Source of the DNA: Deferribacteraceae bacterium V6Fe1
GTDB lineage: Bacteria > Chrysiogenota > Deferribacteres > Deferribacterales > Deferrivibrionaceae
Reading direction: 5' to 3'
NCBI GenBank assembly: GCA_022813675.1
Contig: CP063375.1
Location: forward strand, 2,294,334 to 2,358,333
Length of the DNA stretch: 64,000 nucleotides
Below the pieces are notes generated by a model. That model did not search any database, was not told where the DNA came from, and was given only the letters and a program-made list of their open reading frames with translations. Of the stretch, positions 50,061 to 60,315 are shown piece after piece (position 1 is the first letter of the stretch; each line of letters starts with the position of its first letter). The position numbers and the translations under genes are program-made.

Positions 50061-51136
50061 ATCCGTTTTACAAATACGTATTTAAAAAATTTTTATACAA
50101 TTTATTGGTTGTCCTTGCTTTCGTCCTGTTGCTTTATACATTTTTTAATGTTATTCAGCATACAAAATATATAGAAAGATATAATGTAAACATATTTCAG
50201 ATTATATATTTTGACCTTCTCAAAATCCCATATTCTACTTACCAGATAATGCCGATAGCTGTTATAATATCAACAGTGCTTACATTTGTACTGCTTGTAA
50301 AAAGTAACGAAATGACAGGATTTGTAAGTATAGGAGGAAGGACTGGAAACCTTTCAACAATGGTTGTCTTGCTCGGACTAATTTTAAGCATCGCGACATT
50401 TTTTATAGGTGAAATAGTATCGCCTAAAATTGAGTTATTTAGACAAAAATATAAAACAGAAGAATTTGAAAAAAGAAGGTTTGTTGACTACTCAAAATTT
50501 GAAAATATATGGATAAAAGATAATAATAAGATTACCTATATAAAACTGCTTGACGCAGTTAACAACAGCTTTATACAAATGAGAGAATATTATCTGAACG
50601 ACTTTAAAATCACAAAGATTGTGGAAATCTCTTCCGGAAAAAAATCAGGTAAAAAATGGCACTTATCTGATATTAAGGAATATGATCTTACGGATGTACC
50701 AAAAAAAGTAAACAGTAACGCTTCGAAGATTGAGGAAAATACACTTTTAAGCGAACTTTCTCAGTTTGATATAGATAATCCGAAGTTATTAAGTTTCAGT
50801 GAAATATCAAAGTATATATCTGTGTATAAATCAAAAGGGTTGAGCACGACGCAATATGAAATTATTTTATATAACAAGCTAGCACACCCCTTAAGTATAA
50901 TGGTTATTATTCTTACAATTTTGCCAGTATGCATGTCTTTTTCACGACAGTATTCATATATAAAAATTGTTTCCAAATCCTTGTCTCTCGGCGGATTTTA
51001 TTGGATTTTAAGTGCCTCACTCATATCTATAAGCAAAGCAGGTACGCTTAGCCCGCTAATAGCTAACTTTTTACCTATCATACTTTTTGCTGTTATCGGT
51101 TTTACTTTAATCTTTTTAAAAGAGCGTGGTTTTTAG
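50057..51136 (+). CDS. lptG: LPS export permease LptG/YjgQ-type
   Basis: 359-residue paralogue of the preceding permease: NPFYKYVFKKFLYNLLVVL at the N-terminus, IMPIAVIISTVLTF in the third helix, a periplasmic domain, and a C-terminal three-helix part with SLGGFYWILSASL. It should form the heterodimeric LptFG channel. The presence of both genes indicates a diderm organism with LPS or a related outer-membrane lipid. Confidence 0.87.
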   Translation: MNPFYKYVFKKFLYNLLVVLAFVLLLYTFFNVIQHTKYIERYNVNIFQIIYFDLLKIPYSTYQIMPIAVIISTVLTFVLLVKSNEMTGFVSIGGRTGNLSTMVVLLGLILSIATFFIGEIVSPKIELFRQKYKTEEFEKRRFVDYSKFENIWIKDNNKITYIKLLDAVNNSFIQMREYYLNDFKITKIVEISSGKKSGKKWHLSDIKEYDLTDVPKKVNSNASKIEENTLLSELSQFDIDNPKLLSFSEISKYISVYKSKGLSTTQYEIILYNKLAHPLSIMVIILTILPVCMSFSRQYSYIKIVSKSLSLGGFYWILSASLISISKAGTLSPLIANFLPIILFAVIGFTLIFLKERGF

Positions 51137-51145
51137 TTATCCTGA

Positions 51146-52290
<1,145 letters not shown>

Positions 52291-52291
<1 letters not shown>

Positions 52292-52313
52292 GCGGGGTTA
52301 TTCCCCGCTTTTT
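52291..52313 (+). terminator. Terminator of leuB
   Basis: AGCGGGG (52291-52297), loop TTATT, CCCCGCT (52303-52309), then TTTTA. The complement of the stop codon of the convergent phosphodiesterase gene (52298-52300) lies in the loop. Confidence 0.87.
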
Positions 52314-52786
52314 AGTGTAAATATTTCGGTCTTATTTTCAATTAAATCGATTATCGCATATGTGCTGCTTTCGGTCACATAACCGGCAAGGCTCCCGGGA
52401 TTTATTATGGTTTGCCCCCCTTTTATCTTAACTAACGGTTTATGGGTATGTCCAAACAACACATAATCTATGCTTTCATCAATAAATTCCACAATGTCCC
52501 CTTCGTGAAATATAATAATTTTTTTATTATTAATAGTTTTGAGTATAGGAGGTTTTGAAAATCTCCAGTTTGAAAGTTTTTGGATGCCCAAAATCTCACC
52601 ATCATTATTTCCGAAAACACCAAAATATTCGCAATCAAGTTTGTTCAAAATATTCACGGCAAAAGGTGAGCAAACATCTCCGCAATGTATAACAAGGTCA
52701 ACTTTTTGTTTACCATTAAAAATATCAATTATCTTGTTTAAATGTTCCAAGTTATCGTGCGAGTCGGAAATTACACCTATTCTCAT
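52298..52786 (-). CDS. YfcE/MJ0936-type metallophosphoesterase
   Basis: 162-residue metal-dependent phosphodiesterase. ATG 52786 has GGAGG upstream at good spacing; an earlier in-frame codon lies in that site. Motifs: GVISDSHDN (residues 4-12), VIHCGDVCS, GNNDG, and FGHTHKP, giving the full binuclear metal site. Physiological substrate is unknown in this family. Divergent from lysS; its 3' end sits in the leuB terminator. Confidence 0.9.
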   Translation of the reverse strand: MRIGVISDSHDNLEHLNKIIDIFNGKQKVDLVIHCGDVCSPFAVNILNKLDCEYFGVFGNNDGEILGIQKLSNWRFSKPPILKTINNKKIIIFHEGDIVEFIDESIDYVLFGHTHKPLVKIKGGQTIINPGSLAGYVTESSTYAIIDLIENKTEIFTLKSGE

Positions 52787-52875
52787 ATTGCCCTCCAAAC
52801 ATATCCTTATTTTTACTTGTAATTATACAATCATTTATGTATAAAGTCCAAAATTAATAAAATACGAGGTTAAAA

Positions 52876-54348
52876 ATGGATTCACATCGTTTCGACAAGC
52901 TCAATAAAATCAAATCTATGGGTTTAAACCCTTATGTAAGCTGTTTTAAGGTAAGTGATGACAATATTAATATTGTAGATAAATTTAAAGACGAAAATCC
53001 CGATAAGCTGTTAGAGGAAAAAAATATTGTAACCGTAGCGGGAAGAGTCGTAGCGATGAGAAGCTTTGGAAAGGCTTCATTTTTAACTTTGAGGGACAGG
53101 ACAGGGTCAATTCAGGTTTATGTTAAAAAAGGTGAAATAAGTGACGAAGATTTTGAAGTTTTTCAAAGTACAGACGTTGGCGACTTTGCAGGTGCTACAG
53201 GGTTTGTATTTAAAACAAAAACCGGTGAAATAACCGTATTTTGCAGCAAATTTAGTCTCCTTACCAAAACGTTAAGAGATTTGCCCGAAAAATTCCATGG
53301 CTTAAAAGATATCGAAAAAAGACAAAGACAAAGATATCTTGATTTGATAATGAACCAGGAAACCAGAGATGTCTTTAGGGTAAGAAGTAAAATCATACAG
53401 GAGATTAGAAACTTTTTCTCAGAGCTTGATTTTCTTGAAGTAGAAACCCCTATGATGCACCCAGTTGCAGGGGGTGCCACCGCCAAGCCTTTTATCACGC
53501 ATCACAACGCGCTTGATATGACTCTCTATTTGCGAATCGCCCCGGAGCTTTATTTGAAAAGGCTTGTAGTTGGAGGATTTGAAAGAGTTTTTGAGATAAA
53601 TAGGAATTTTAGAAACGAAGGTATATCAACAAGACATAATCCTGAATTTACGATGATAGAGTGGTACATGGCCTATGCCAACTACCACGATTTGATGGAT
53701 ATGACCGAAAGGTTGATTACAGGGCTTGCAAACAAAATACTTAATACAGATAAAATTACCTTTGCCGGTAACGAAATTGACCTCAAATCCCCTTGGCCAA
53801 GATTAACCCTTGAAGATGCTATTGAAAAATATACGGATATCAAACGCAGCGACATAGATACTTTTGATAAAGCTAAAGCTGTGGCAAAATCAAAAGGGAT
53901 TAAAGTAGAAGATGGCTGGGGGAGAGGTAAAATTGTACTTGAGATATTTGAGGCGTTTGTAGAAGACAAGCTTATCAACCCTACATTCATAATAGACTAT
54001 CCAAAAGAGGTTTCCCCGCTTGCCAAGTCTAACTTTGAAAACCCCGAAGTAACGGAAAGATTTGAGCTCTTTATCGCCGGTTTTGAAATTGCAAACGGTT
54101 TTAACGAGCTTAACGACCCAATTGATCAATTTGAACGTTTTGAAAAGCAGGTAGAAGCAAAAAACAGAGGGGATGAAGAAGCAAGCATGATGGATAAAGA
54201 TTATGTAAGGGCACTTGAATACGGACTTCCGCCTACTGCGGGCGAAGGCCTTGGAGTGGACAGACTGGTTATGCTTCTGACTGACAAACAGTCTATAAGA
54301 GAAGTTATACTATTTCCACACCTAAGACCCGAAGATTTGGATGAGTAG
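52876..54348 (+). CDS. lysS: Lysyl-tRNA synthetase, class II
   Basis: 490-residue enzyme charging tRNA-Lys. The N-terminal OB-fold anticodon domain ([21 protein letters not shown] split across residues 57-80) precedes the class II catalytic core with motif 2 ([13 protein letters not shown] near 238) and motif 3 ([15 protein letters not shown] near 460). It is class II, not the class I LysK form. GAGG precedes the ATG. It overlaps the following cyclase gene by 8 bases. Confidence 0.97.
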   Translation: MDSHRFDKLNKIKSMGLNPYVSCFKVSDDNINIVDKFKDENPDKLLEEKNIVTVAGRVVAMRSFGKASFLTLRDRTGSIQVYVKKGEISDEDFEVFQSTDVGDFAGATGFVFKTKTGEITVFCSKFSLLTKTLRDLPEKFHGLKDIEKRQRQRYLDLIMNQETRDVFRVRSKIIQEIRNFFSELDFLEVETPMMHPVAGGATAKPFITHHNALDMTLYLRIAPELYLKRLVVGGFERVFEINRNFRNEGISTRHNPEFTMIEWYMAYANYHDLMDMTERLITGLANKILNTDKITFAGNEIDLKSPWPRLTLEDAIEKYTDIKRSDIDTFDKAKAVAKSKGIKVEDGWGRGKIVLEIFEAFVEDKLINPTFIIDYPKEVSPLAKSNFENPEVTERFELFIAGFEIANGFNELNDPIDQFERFEKQVEAKNRGDEEASMMDKDYVRALEYGLPPTAGEGLGVDRLVMLLTDKQSIREVILFPHLRPEDLDE

Positions 54349-55243
54349 CGTAAAGCGTTATTATAAAATTATTGATAATGAACTTAATGAATTAATTCTT
54401 AATATTTTAGGGGATACCATTATCCCCTATTCAAACAGCAAAATCAGGCATGCTATAGTGCTTTTAGAAGATGGTAGTGTGTCCGAAGATGAGATTACCT
54501 TGCTCATAAGAGAAAATTTGGTAATTATTTTAAAAGACGAAATTAATGCACTGCCTGAAAATAATCTTAAGTATCTTACCCTTTGCAAAAATTTTATTGC
54601 AAACAATCAGCAGCAATTTAAGCATATCATATACTTTTTATCTGATTTGTATCAAAGTCACGCTACAAAGTTAACTGAAATTGAGGAGCAAGTGTTTCAC
54701 CTTGCACTTTCTTCAACCGATATGCTTGAATCTCACGAAATACTCTCGGAAAAACTTGCCAAAGACGGGCTAACTGGGCTTTATAACCACACGGCATTTC
54801 AAGATAGGCTAAAAATACTTTTTGATAATTACAAAAATAATAGAGAGATATTCAGTATAGCCATATTAGACCTTGATTTTTTCAAAAAGGTTAATGACAC
54901 ATTTGGTCATTTAAAGGGGGATGAGGTTTTAAAAAGTTTCGCTTCAGTAATTAATGATTCAGTAAGAGTAAACGATTTCCCTGCCAGATACGGTGGCGAG
55001 GAATTTGCCATTATTTTCCCTAAAATAAATAAATATCAGGCTGAAAAAATACTTGAAAGATTAAGAACAAACTTCAAAGAAGTTGAATTTTTATCGGGAG
55101 AAGAAAAATTTTTCGTAACCTTTAGTGCTGGTGTTGCTGAAATTAATGACAATATTACAAGCACTACCGAATTAATCAAACTGGCCGATAAGGCAATGTA
55201 CGCAAGCAAAACAAGCGGCAGAAATAAGACTACTTTAGCCTAA
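54341..55243 (+). CDS. GGDEF diguanylate cyclase
   Basis: 300-residue cytoplasmic protein. An N-terminal helical region of about 135 residues has no recognised sensor domain; a GGDEF domain covers about 140-298. The active site reads RYGGEEF, and RVND five residues before it forms an intact inhibitory I-site, so the enzyme should make c-di-GMP with product feedback. [16 protein letters not shown] opens the domain. The start overlaps the lysS end by 8 bases, which suggests cotranscription; the end overlaps recO by 9 bases on the other strand. Confidence 0.9.
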   Translation: MSSVKRYYKIIDNELNELILNILGDTIIPYSNSKIRHAIVLLEDGSVSEDEITLLIRENLVIILKDEINALPENNLKYLTLCKNFIANNQQQFKHIIYFLSDLYQSHATKLTEIEEQVFHLALSSTDMLESHEILSEKLAKDGLTGLYNHTAFQDRLKILFDNYKNNREIFSIAILDLDFFKKVNDTFGHLKGDEVLKSFASVINDSVRVNDFPARYGGEEFAIIFPKINKYQAEKILERLRTNFKEVEFLSGEEKFFVTFSAGVAEINDNITSTTELIKLADKAMYASKTSGRNKTTLA

Positions 55244-55927
55244 CTCTTTTAAAACAGACAATCCTTTAATCTTTTTTGAAGTCACTGACTCAATATAATT
55301 AAGTAAAAACTCCAAAGTTAATATTTCATTTTCTTTTGAGATGGCAAGCTCTTTAAACTCCTGGGTATAAACTTTCTGTAGTATCTTTGTGCACTCCTTA
55401 CTCAGATGCAGCCCGTAATCTTCACATTTTCTGCATGAAAATATACCGTTTTGAAGGACAACTTCGCTCAAATTCTCACCGCATTTTTCACAAAAGTCAT
55501 AGCTTTTTGCGATACCCTGTTTTTTTAAAATAAAATTTATTATGTATATAGTCCACCTGCTCATATTTCTTTCATTCAAGGAATAAATATATTTAAACAG
55601 AGCCTCATCCTGCTCTTCATCGTGATAAAGAATGTCGATAATATTGAAGACTATATTCAGTCTGATAAATATTTCAGGATTCTCAATAAAGTGTGACTTA
55701 GATGTGTCATATTTAATGCCATAACATTTGTTCAAATCGGATTCATCTTTTTTCTGAAAGTCTATTTCACCTGGCAAAAACTTATTAAGCCCTTTTTTCT
55801 TCGTAAAAGCCTTATTTATAAATAGCTTGACCTTTCCGTAATCTTTAAGAAAAGAAAATGCTATAGCTGAGGAGTCAGAATACTTGATTATTTTATAAAT
55901 GATACCTTCTGATACTACTCTTCTCAA
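55235..55927 (-). CDS. recO: DNA repair protein RecO
   Basis: 230-residue recombination mediator that helps RecA loading at gaps. N-terminal OB-fold (VSEGIIYKIIKYSDSSAIAFSF), helical middle domain, and a zinc finger with CEKCG and CRKCE. The downstream position relative to era matches a common gene neighbourhood (era-recO). The family diverges strongly, but the zinc finger and context make the call firm. Its stop codon lies within the end of the convergent diguanylate cyclase gene. Confidence 0.9.
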   Translation of the reverse strand: MRRVVSEGIIYKIIKYSDSSAIAFSFLKDYGKVKLFINKAFTKKKGLNKFLPGEIDFQKKDESDLNKCYGIKYDTSKSHFIENPEIFIRLNIVFNIIDILYHDEEQDEALFKYIYSLNERNMSRWTIYIINFILKKQGIAKSYDFCEKCGENLSEVVLQNGIFSCRKCEDYGLHLSKECTKILQKVYTQEFKELAISKENEILTLEFLLNYIESVTSKKIKGLSVLKELG

Positions 55928-55948
55928 ATCAAAGCCTTAAATTTTCGA

Positions 55949-56830
55949 TTATATCAGCCCCTGAATTTTGAGATATTCATCCCTATTCATCCAATCCTCT
56001 TTAACCTTGACAAATAGCTCAAGATATACCTTAACACCAAAAAACGCCTCAAGCTTTTCCCTTGAATACTTGCCTATTTTTTTTAGCATTTCTCCACGTT
56101 TGCCTATTATTATCCCTTTTTGAGAAGACCTGTTTACAATAATTGAGGCGGCAATATAAAGAAGCTCTTCGTTTCTGTCTTCGACCTCTTCACATTCAAC
56201 AACCACATTGTAGGGGACTTCATCTTTTAGGAGATTAAAAACACTCTCTCGTATAAACTCTGAAATAAGAAATTTTTCAGGTATGGTGGTTATCTCTTCA
56301 CTTTCATAAAGCTTTATACCTTCGGGTAAATGCTCAACTGTCAATTCAAGAAGTTTGTCTACATTTGTGCTTTCCAATGCAGAAATCGGCAACACAAATT
56401 TAAAAGTCCCATCAGCAAAAACCTTATTTGCCACATTAACAACATCTTTTTTATCGTGGGCATCTACCTTATTTATCAATAAAAACTTGGTTGCATCCAC
56501 TTTATTGAGTATTTCAGTAATAAATTTATACTCTTTTCCAAAAATCTCATCCGGAGTGACCATAAAATACACCAAGTCAACCATAGAAAGACCGTCAATC
56601 GCCTGCTTTACCATGAGCTGATTAATCTTATCTTTTGCATTATGAATACCTGGCGTATCTAGAAAAACAATCTGATAATCTTCTCCGGTCTTTATCCCTT
56701 TTATCGAATTTCTTGTCGTATTGGGCTTGCTTGAAATAATTGACAAATCTTCACCCAATATTTTATTAAGAAGCGTTGATTTACCAACATTAGGTCTACC
56801 AATTATAGCAACTGTGCCAAACTTAAACAT
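55949..56830 (-). CDS. era: GTPase Era
   Basis: Ribosome small-subunit assembly GTPase of 293 residues. G1 IGRPNVGKSTLLNK near residue 10, G3 FLDTPGIH near 53, G4 NKVDAHDKKD near 118, and a C-terminal KH domain with GIIIGKRGEMLKKIG. Start at 56830 gives the usual short N-terminus (MFKFGTVAIIGRP); an ATG at 56851 would add 7 residues, and neither has a strong Shine-Dalgarno. It overlaps the preceding CorC-type gene by 8 bases. Confidence 0.94.
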   Translation of the reverse strand: MFKFGTVAIIGRPNVGKSTLLNKILGEDLSIISSKPNTTRNSIKGIKTGEDYQIVFLDTPGIHNAKDKINQLMVKQAIDGLSMVDLVYFMVTPDEIFGKEYKFITEILNKVDATKFLLINKVDAHDKKDVVNVANKVFADGTFKFVLPISALESTNVDKLLELTVEHLPEGIKLYESEEITTIPEKFLISEFIRESVFNLLKDEVPYNVVVECEEVEDRNEELLYIAASIIVNRSSQKGIIIGKRGEMLKKIGKYSREKLEAFFGVKVYLELFVKVKEDWMNRDEYLKIQGLI

Positions 56831-58109
56831 TTTTTTGCTCTTCAGGTACATTATTCTTTATGACCTTCACAATCACTTTTTTTATCCTTCTGCCTTCCCT
56901 CTCTTTAACGAGAAGCTCAAGATTACCAATGCTAAAAACTTCTCCAATTTCAGGGATTCGACCGCTGAGGTCAAATATAAGACCGCCCAAAGTTTCATAA
57001 TCCAAATCATCTTCCATTTTTATACCAAAAAATTTATTAAAATCATCAATGTCAATTTTTGGGTCAACTTCATATGTATTTTCGTCCACCTGGATTATTT
57101 CATCCTTCTCATCCTTATCATACTCATCCCTTATTTCACCAACTATTTCTTCCAATATATCTTCCAAAGTCACGATACCGTCAACACCGCCATATTCATC
57201 CACAACTATTGCAAAGTGCATCCTATGCAGTTGAAACTCTCTTAACAGGTCGTCAATTCTTTTTGTAGAGGGGACAAAGTAGGGTTTTCTCAATATAGTC
57301 TTAATATCAAGCTTTTTAATATCCTCATTCACATATTTAAGCAAATCTTTTACATAAAGTATACCAAGTATATTATCCATTTTCCCTTCATAAACAGGTA
57401 TTCTCGAATATTCAGTCTTAGCCAAAATGTTTAATATCTCATTTATATCAGTCCCATATTTGATTGCAACCAAATCAGTCCTTGGAACCATAACCTCTTT
57501 TGCTAAAGTATCGCTTATCTCAAAAATATTATGAAGCATCTCCTTTTTCTGATTTTCCAGTACCCCTTCTTTTTCACCAACGGAAATTAAAAATTCTATC
57601 TCATCCTCGGTAATTTTAGGTCCAAGGTGCTCTACATTACCGCCACTGAGCCTAATAATCATCTTCACGAGTTTATTTAAAGCAAATGATATCGGGTAAA
57701 ATAAAAAGTAAAATATCTTGAGTATTTTTATAATAACAAGTGCCAAGGACTCAGCATTGTGTTTTGCAAATGTTTTAGGAGCAATTTCACCAAAAATAAG
57801 CACCAAAAATGTCATTATACCGGTGGCAATGGCAATGGCATTGCTGCCAAAAAGTTTATTGGATACTTCCGCAGCCACAACAGAGCCTAAGATATTTACA
57901 ATATTATTTCCAATTAGTATGGTATTGAGCACTTTGTTTGGGTGCATAAGCCAAAGTTCCAAATCTTTCGCTTTTTCCCCTTTTTCCTGAAGCAAGTGCT
58001 TGACCTTTAACTCACTTAAAGAAGTAAGTGCAGTCTCCGAAGAAGAAAAAAATCCTGAAAAAACGATACATACTCCGATGGTAATCAGCTCACCTAACAG
58101 ACTATCCAA
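56823..58109 (-). CDS. CNNM/CorC-type hemolysin-family membrane protein
   Basis: 428-residue inner-membrane protein: DUF21/CNNM domain with about four helices (residues 1-185), a pair of CBS domains (about 200-330), and a C-terminal CorC/HlyC domain (to about 425). KEVMVPRTDLVAI and VVDEYGGVDGIVTLEDILEE are the typical CBS signatures. Family members have been linked to magnesium or cobalt efflux and cation homeostasis; a hemolysin activity is unlikely. It lies between the DgkA-PAP2 gene and era on the same strand. Confidence 0.9.
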   Translation of the reverse strand: MDSLLGELITIGVCIVFSGFFSSSETALTSLSELKVKHLLQEKGEKAKDLELWLMHPNKVLNTILIGNNIVNILGSVVAAEVSNKLFGSNAIAIATGIMTFLVLIFGEIAPKTFAKHNAESLALVIIKILKIFYFLFYPISFALNKLVKMIIRLSGGNVEHLGPKITEDEIEFLISVGEKEGVLENQKKEMLHNIFEISDTLAKEVMVPRTDLVAIKYGTDINEILNILAKTEYSRIPVYEGKMDNILGILYVKDLLKYVNEDIKKLDIKTILRKPYFVPSTKRIDDLLREFQLHRMHFAIVVDEYGGVDGIVTLEDILEEIVGEIRDEYDKDEKDEIIQVDENTYEVDPKIDIDDFNKFFGIKMEDDLDYETLGGLIFDLSGRIPEIGEVFSIGNLELLVKEREGRRIKKVIVKVIKNNVPEEQKNV

Positions 58110-58118
58110 CTCTTCACC

Positions 58119-58817
58119 TCACGAGAATATTTTATATAATATAAAAGTTGTAAACGCACCCAAAGCCCCTCCGAAAATAACCTCACCTACAGTGTGTATT
58201 TTCATCTGAACTCTTGAAATACTTATCAACAAACTTAAAAGTAAAACCAATATGCTTAACACAAAATTTTTAGATATAAAAATAACCGAAACAAGTACGG
58301 AAAAAGATACGGCTGCATGACCTGACGGCATCCCCCCGTGCAATGGCTCACCTTTATTGAAATAACTTTTAATTAACACCACAAGGAAAACAACAATCGC
58401 AATGGAAACAATAGCCACATGCTCCGAAAAATCGGGCGTATCCTTTAATAACAGGTGTGTGTTATCTTTTAATCTTTTAAATACCGTAAAATAGCCAATA
58501 TAGACCGCCCCAAATGCTGCCATCAGCACGGCACCTGCCGCAATATCCTTAATCCTCTTTGCCTCTTCACACCTTTCCTTAAAAATAGCATCTGTAATCT
58601 TTTCGATAGCAGTATTAAAAAGCTCAAATGAAATAACTAAAGTTATTGTGATGGCTAATATAATATACTCAAGAGGGGTAATATTCAAAAACAGTGCAAT
58701 AATTAAAACAGCAATAGAAATCAGAATATGTATTTTTAAATTTCTTTCGCTTTTAACGGCATATAATATGCCTTCAATAGCAACACTTATACTTTTCGAC
58801 CAACTATCCGATTTCAT
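58119..58817 (-). CDS. Diacylglycerol/undecaprenol kinase fused to PAP2 phosphatase
   Basis: 232-residue membrane protein with two domains. Residues 1-115 are a DgkA-type kinase: KSERNLKIHI and the signature ELFNTAIEKITD, three helices. Residues 120-232 form a PAP2-like phosphatase: PSGHAAVSFS near 187 and SRVQMKIHTVGE near 210. In the PAP2 part the motif-1 arginine appears as Glu (KGEP) and the last motif residue as Glu, so catalysis is not certain. The pair would phosphorylate and dephosphorylate lipid carriers (undecaprenol or diacylglycerol) at the inner membrane. The gene precedes the CorC-type gene. Confidence 0.88.
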   Translation of the reverse strand: MKSDSWSKSISVAIEGILYAVKSERNLKIHILISIAVLIIALFLNITPLEYIILAITITLVISFELFNTAIEKITDAIFKERCEEAKRIKDIAAGAVLMAAFGAVYIGYFTVFKRLKDNTHLLLKDTPDFSEHVAIVSIAIVVFLVVLIKSYFNKGEPLHGGMPSGHAAVSFSVLVSVIFISKNFVLSILVLLLSLLISISRVQMKIHTVGEVIFGGALGAFTTFILYKIFS

Positions 58818-58901
58818 GTTATCTTTTTATACAAAATTCGTGAAAAATCATATTATGAAAATAACACATTATTAAACTAAAATCCATAATATTTGCACGC
58901 A

Positions 58902-59357
58902 CTATGGAATAAATCCATCATCCACCAAAGACTTTAAAATATTTTCCTGCAAATCAAACATCACCTCTTCCTGCTTTTCATCCATATGGTCGTACCCCAA
59001 AAGATGTAAAAAACCGTGAATTATCAAAAATGCAGCCTCTCGTTTTGCATCTATTTCATTCTCATTGGCTTGCTTTTTTAATGTATCTATTGAAATTACT
59101 ATATCCCCCAATAATGAGCCATCCTCAATGTCTTCAATCTTCTCAAATTGAGGAAACGATAACACATCGGTAGGCTTATCAATGTCGCGATAATCCCTGT
59201 TAATAGCTTGAATCTCACTGTCATTTGTAACTAAAACGGAGACTTTTAGGTTTTTATCTATCTGTAATTTCTCAAGCACCCTTTCGGATATTTTTTTTAT
59301 AAAACCTTCCGAAAAATCCGATTCAACTTCGTCAGTCAAATAAATTTCAATTCCCAT
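58902..59357 (-). CDS. ybeY: Endoribonuclease YbeY (16S rRNA maturation)
   Basis: 151-residue zinc endoribonuclease for rRNA 3'-end maturation and quality control. The signature HGFLHLLGYDHMDEKQ lies near residue 116, with three zinc-binding histidines, and YRDIDKPTDVLSFP near residue 55. The start at 59357 (MGIEIYLTDEV) is preferred, with GAGG 9 bases upstream; an upstream ATG lies deep in phoH. It overlaps phoH by 11 bases, a classic phoH-ybeY pair. Confidence 0.94.
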   Translation of the reverse strand: MGIEIYLTDEVESDFSEGFIKKISERVLEKLQIDKNLKVSVLVTNDSEIQAINRDYRDIDKPTDVLSFPQFEKIEDIEDGSLLGDIVISIDTLKKQANENEIDAKREAAFLIIHGFLHLLGYDHMDEKQEEVMFDLQENILKSLVDDGFIP

Positions 59358-60309
59358 TTTTTTTAGCCTCATACTCTTCGTAAGCATTAATTATCCTTTG
59401 CACCAACGGATGCCTTATAACGTCACTTTTGGTAAAATCAACAAATCTCAGCCCATCTACGTCCTTTAAAATATCTCTGACCACTATCAGCCCCGATTTT
59501 TTATCCGAAGGCAAATCTACCTGCGTAATATCGCCGGTAATAACGGCTTTTGAATTAAAACCAAGCCTCGTCAAAAACATTTTCATCTGTTCCACGGTCG
59601 TATTTTGAGCTTCATCAAGAATAATAAAAGCATCGTTAAGTGTCCTGCCCCTCATAAATGCAAGTGGTGCGAGCTCTATTACCCCTTTTTCAATAAGGCC
59701 GCCAACCTTCTCAAAATCCATCATGTTGTAAAGGGCATCATACAAAGGTCTCAAATAAGGGTTAATCTTGTCGGCAATATCTCCCGGCAAAAAGCCAAGC
59801 CTTTCACCTGCTTCAACCGCAGGCCTTGTAAGGATAATCCTGCTCACTTTTTTATTTAAAAACATGTTAACCGCCATTGCCACAGCGAGATAAGTCTTGC
59901 CCGTGCCGGCAGGCCCAATTCCAAACACCACGTCATAATCTTTTATAAATTGCACATAAGTCTTTTGACGAGGTGTTTTGGGCACTACACTCTTAACTCG
60001 TCCGGAAACCTTTACAATATCGGTCAATACCTCTGAAATATGCGTTTTTGTATCTTCTATTACCATTCTTACCGCACTTTCAAGATCAGACATGGAAAGA
60101 TTTGACTTTAATACAATTTCCCTAAGATTGTTAAAAAGGGCAAGCCCTTTATCAACCTGTCCCTTATCACCGCTAAGGCTAAACTCATTACCACGTACCG
60201 CAACAGATATATCCAAACTCTTTTGAATATACTTAAGATATTTGTCTTTATGTCCAAGTATTGCCGGTACAAGAGGCTCCTCTATCACAAACACTTTGGT
60301 AGTCTGCAT
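59347..60309 (-). CDS. PhoH-family ATPase (PhoL type)
   Basis: 320-residue cytoplasmic ATPase. N-terminal region with KH-like segment (residues 1-100), then VFGIGPAGTGKTYLAVAMAV (Walker A, near residue 130) and FIILDEAQNTTVEQMKM (Walker B, near 228). GDITQVDLP follows. Family members are linked to RNA metabolism next to ybeY. It precedes ybeY and the DgkA, CorC and era genes in one direction; the combined order phoH-ybeY-dgkA-corC-era-recO is typical of bacteria with this cluster. Confidence 0.93.
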   Translation of the reverse strand: MQTTKVFVIEEPLVPAILGHKDKYLKYIQKSLDISVAVRGNEFSLSGDKGQVDKGLALFNNLREIVLKSNLSMSDLESAVRMVIEDTKTHISEVLTDIVKVSGRVKSVVPKTPRQKTYVQFIKDYDVVFGIGPAGTGKTYLAVAMAVNMFLNKKVSRIILTRPAVEAGERLGFLPGDIADKINPYLRPLYDALYNMMDFEKVGGLIEKGVIELAPLAFMRGRTLNDAFIILDEAQNTTVEQMKMFLTRLGFNSKAVITGDITQVDLPSDKKSGLIVVRDILKDVDGLRFVDFTKSDVIRHPLVQRIINAYEEYEAKKNGN

Positions 60310-60315
60310 ATTATA

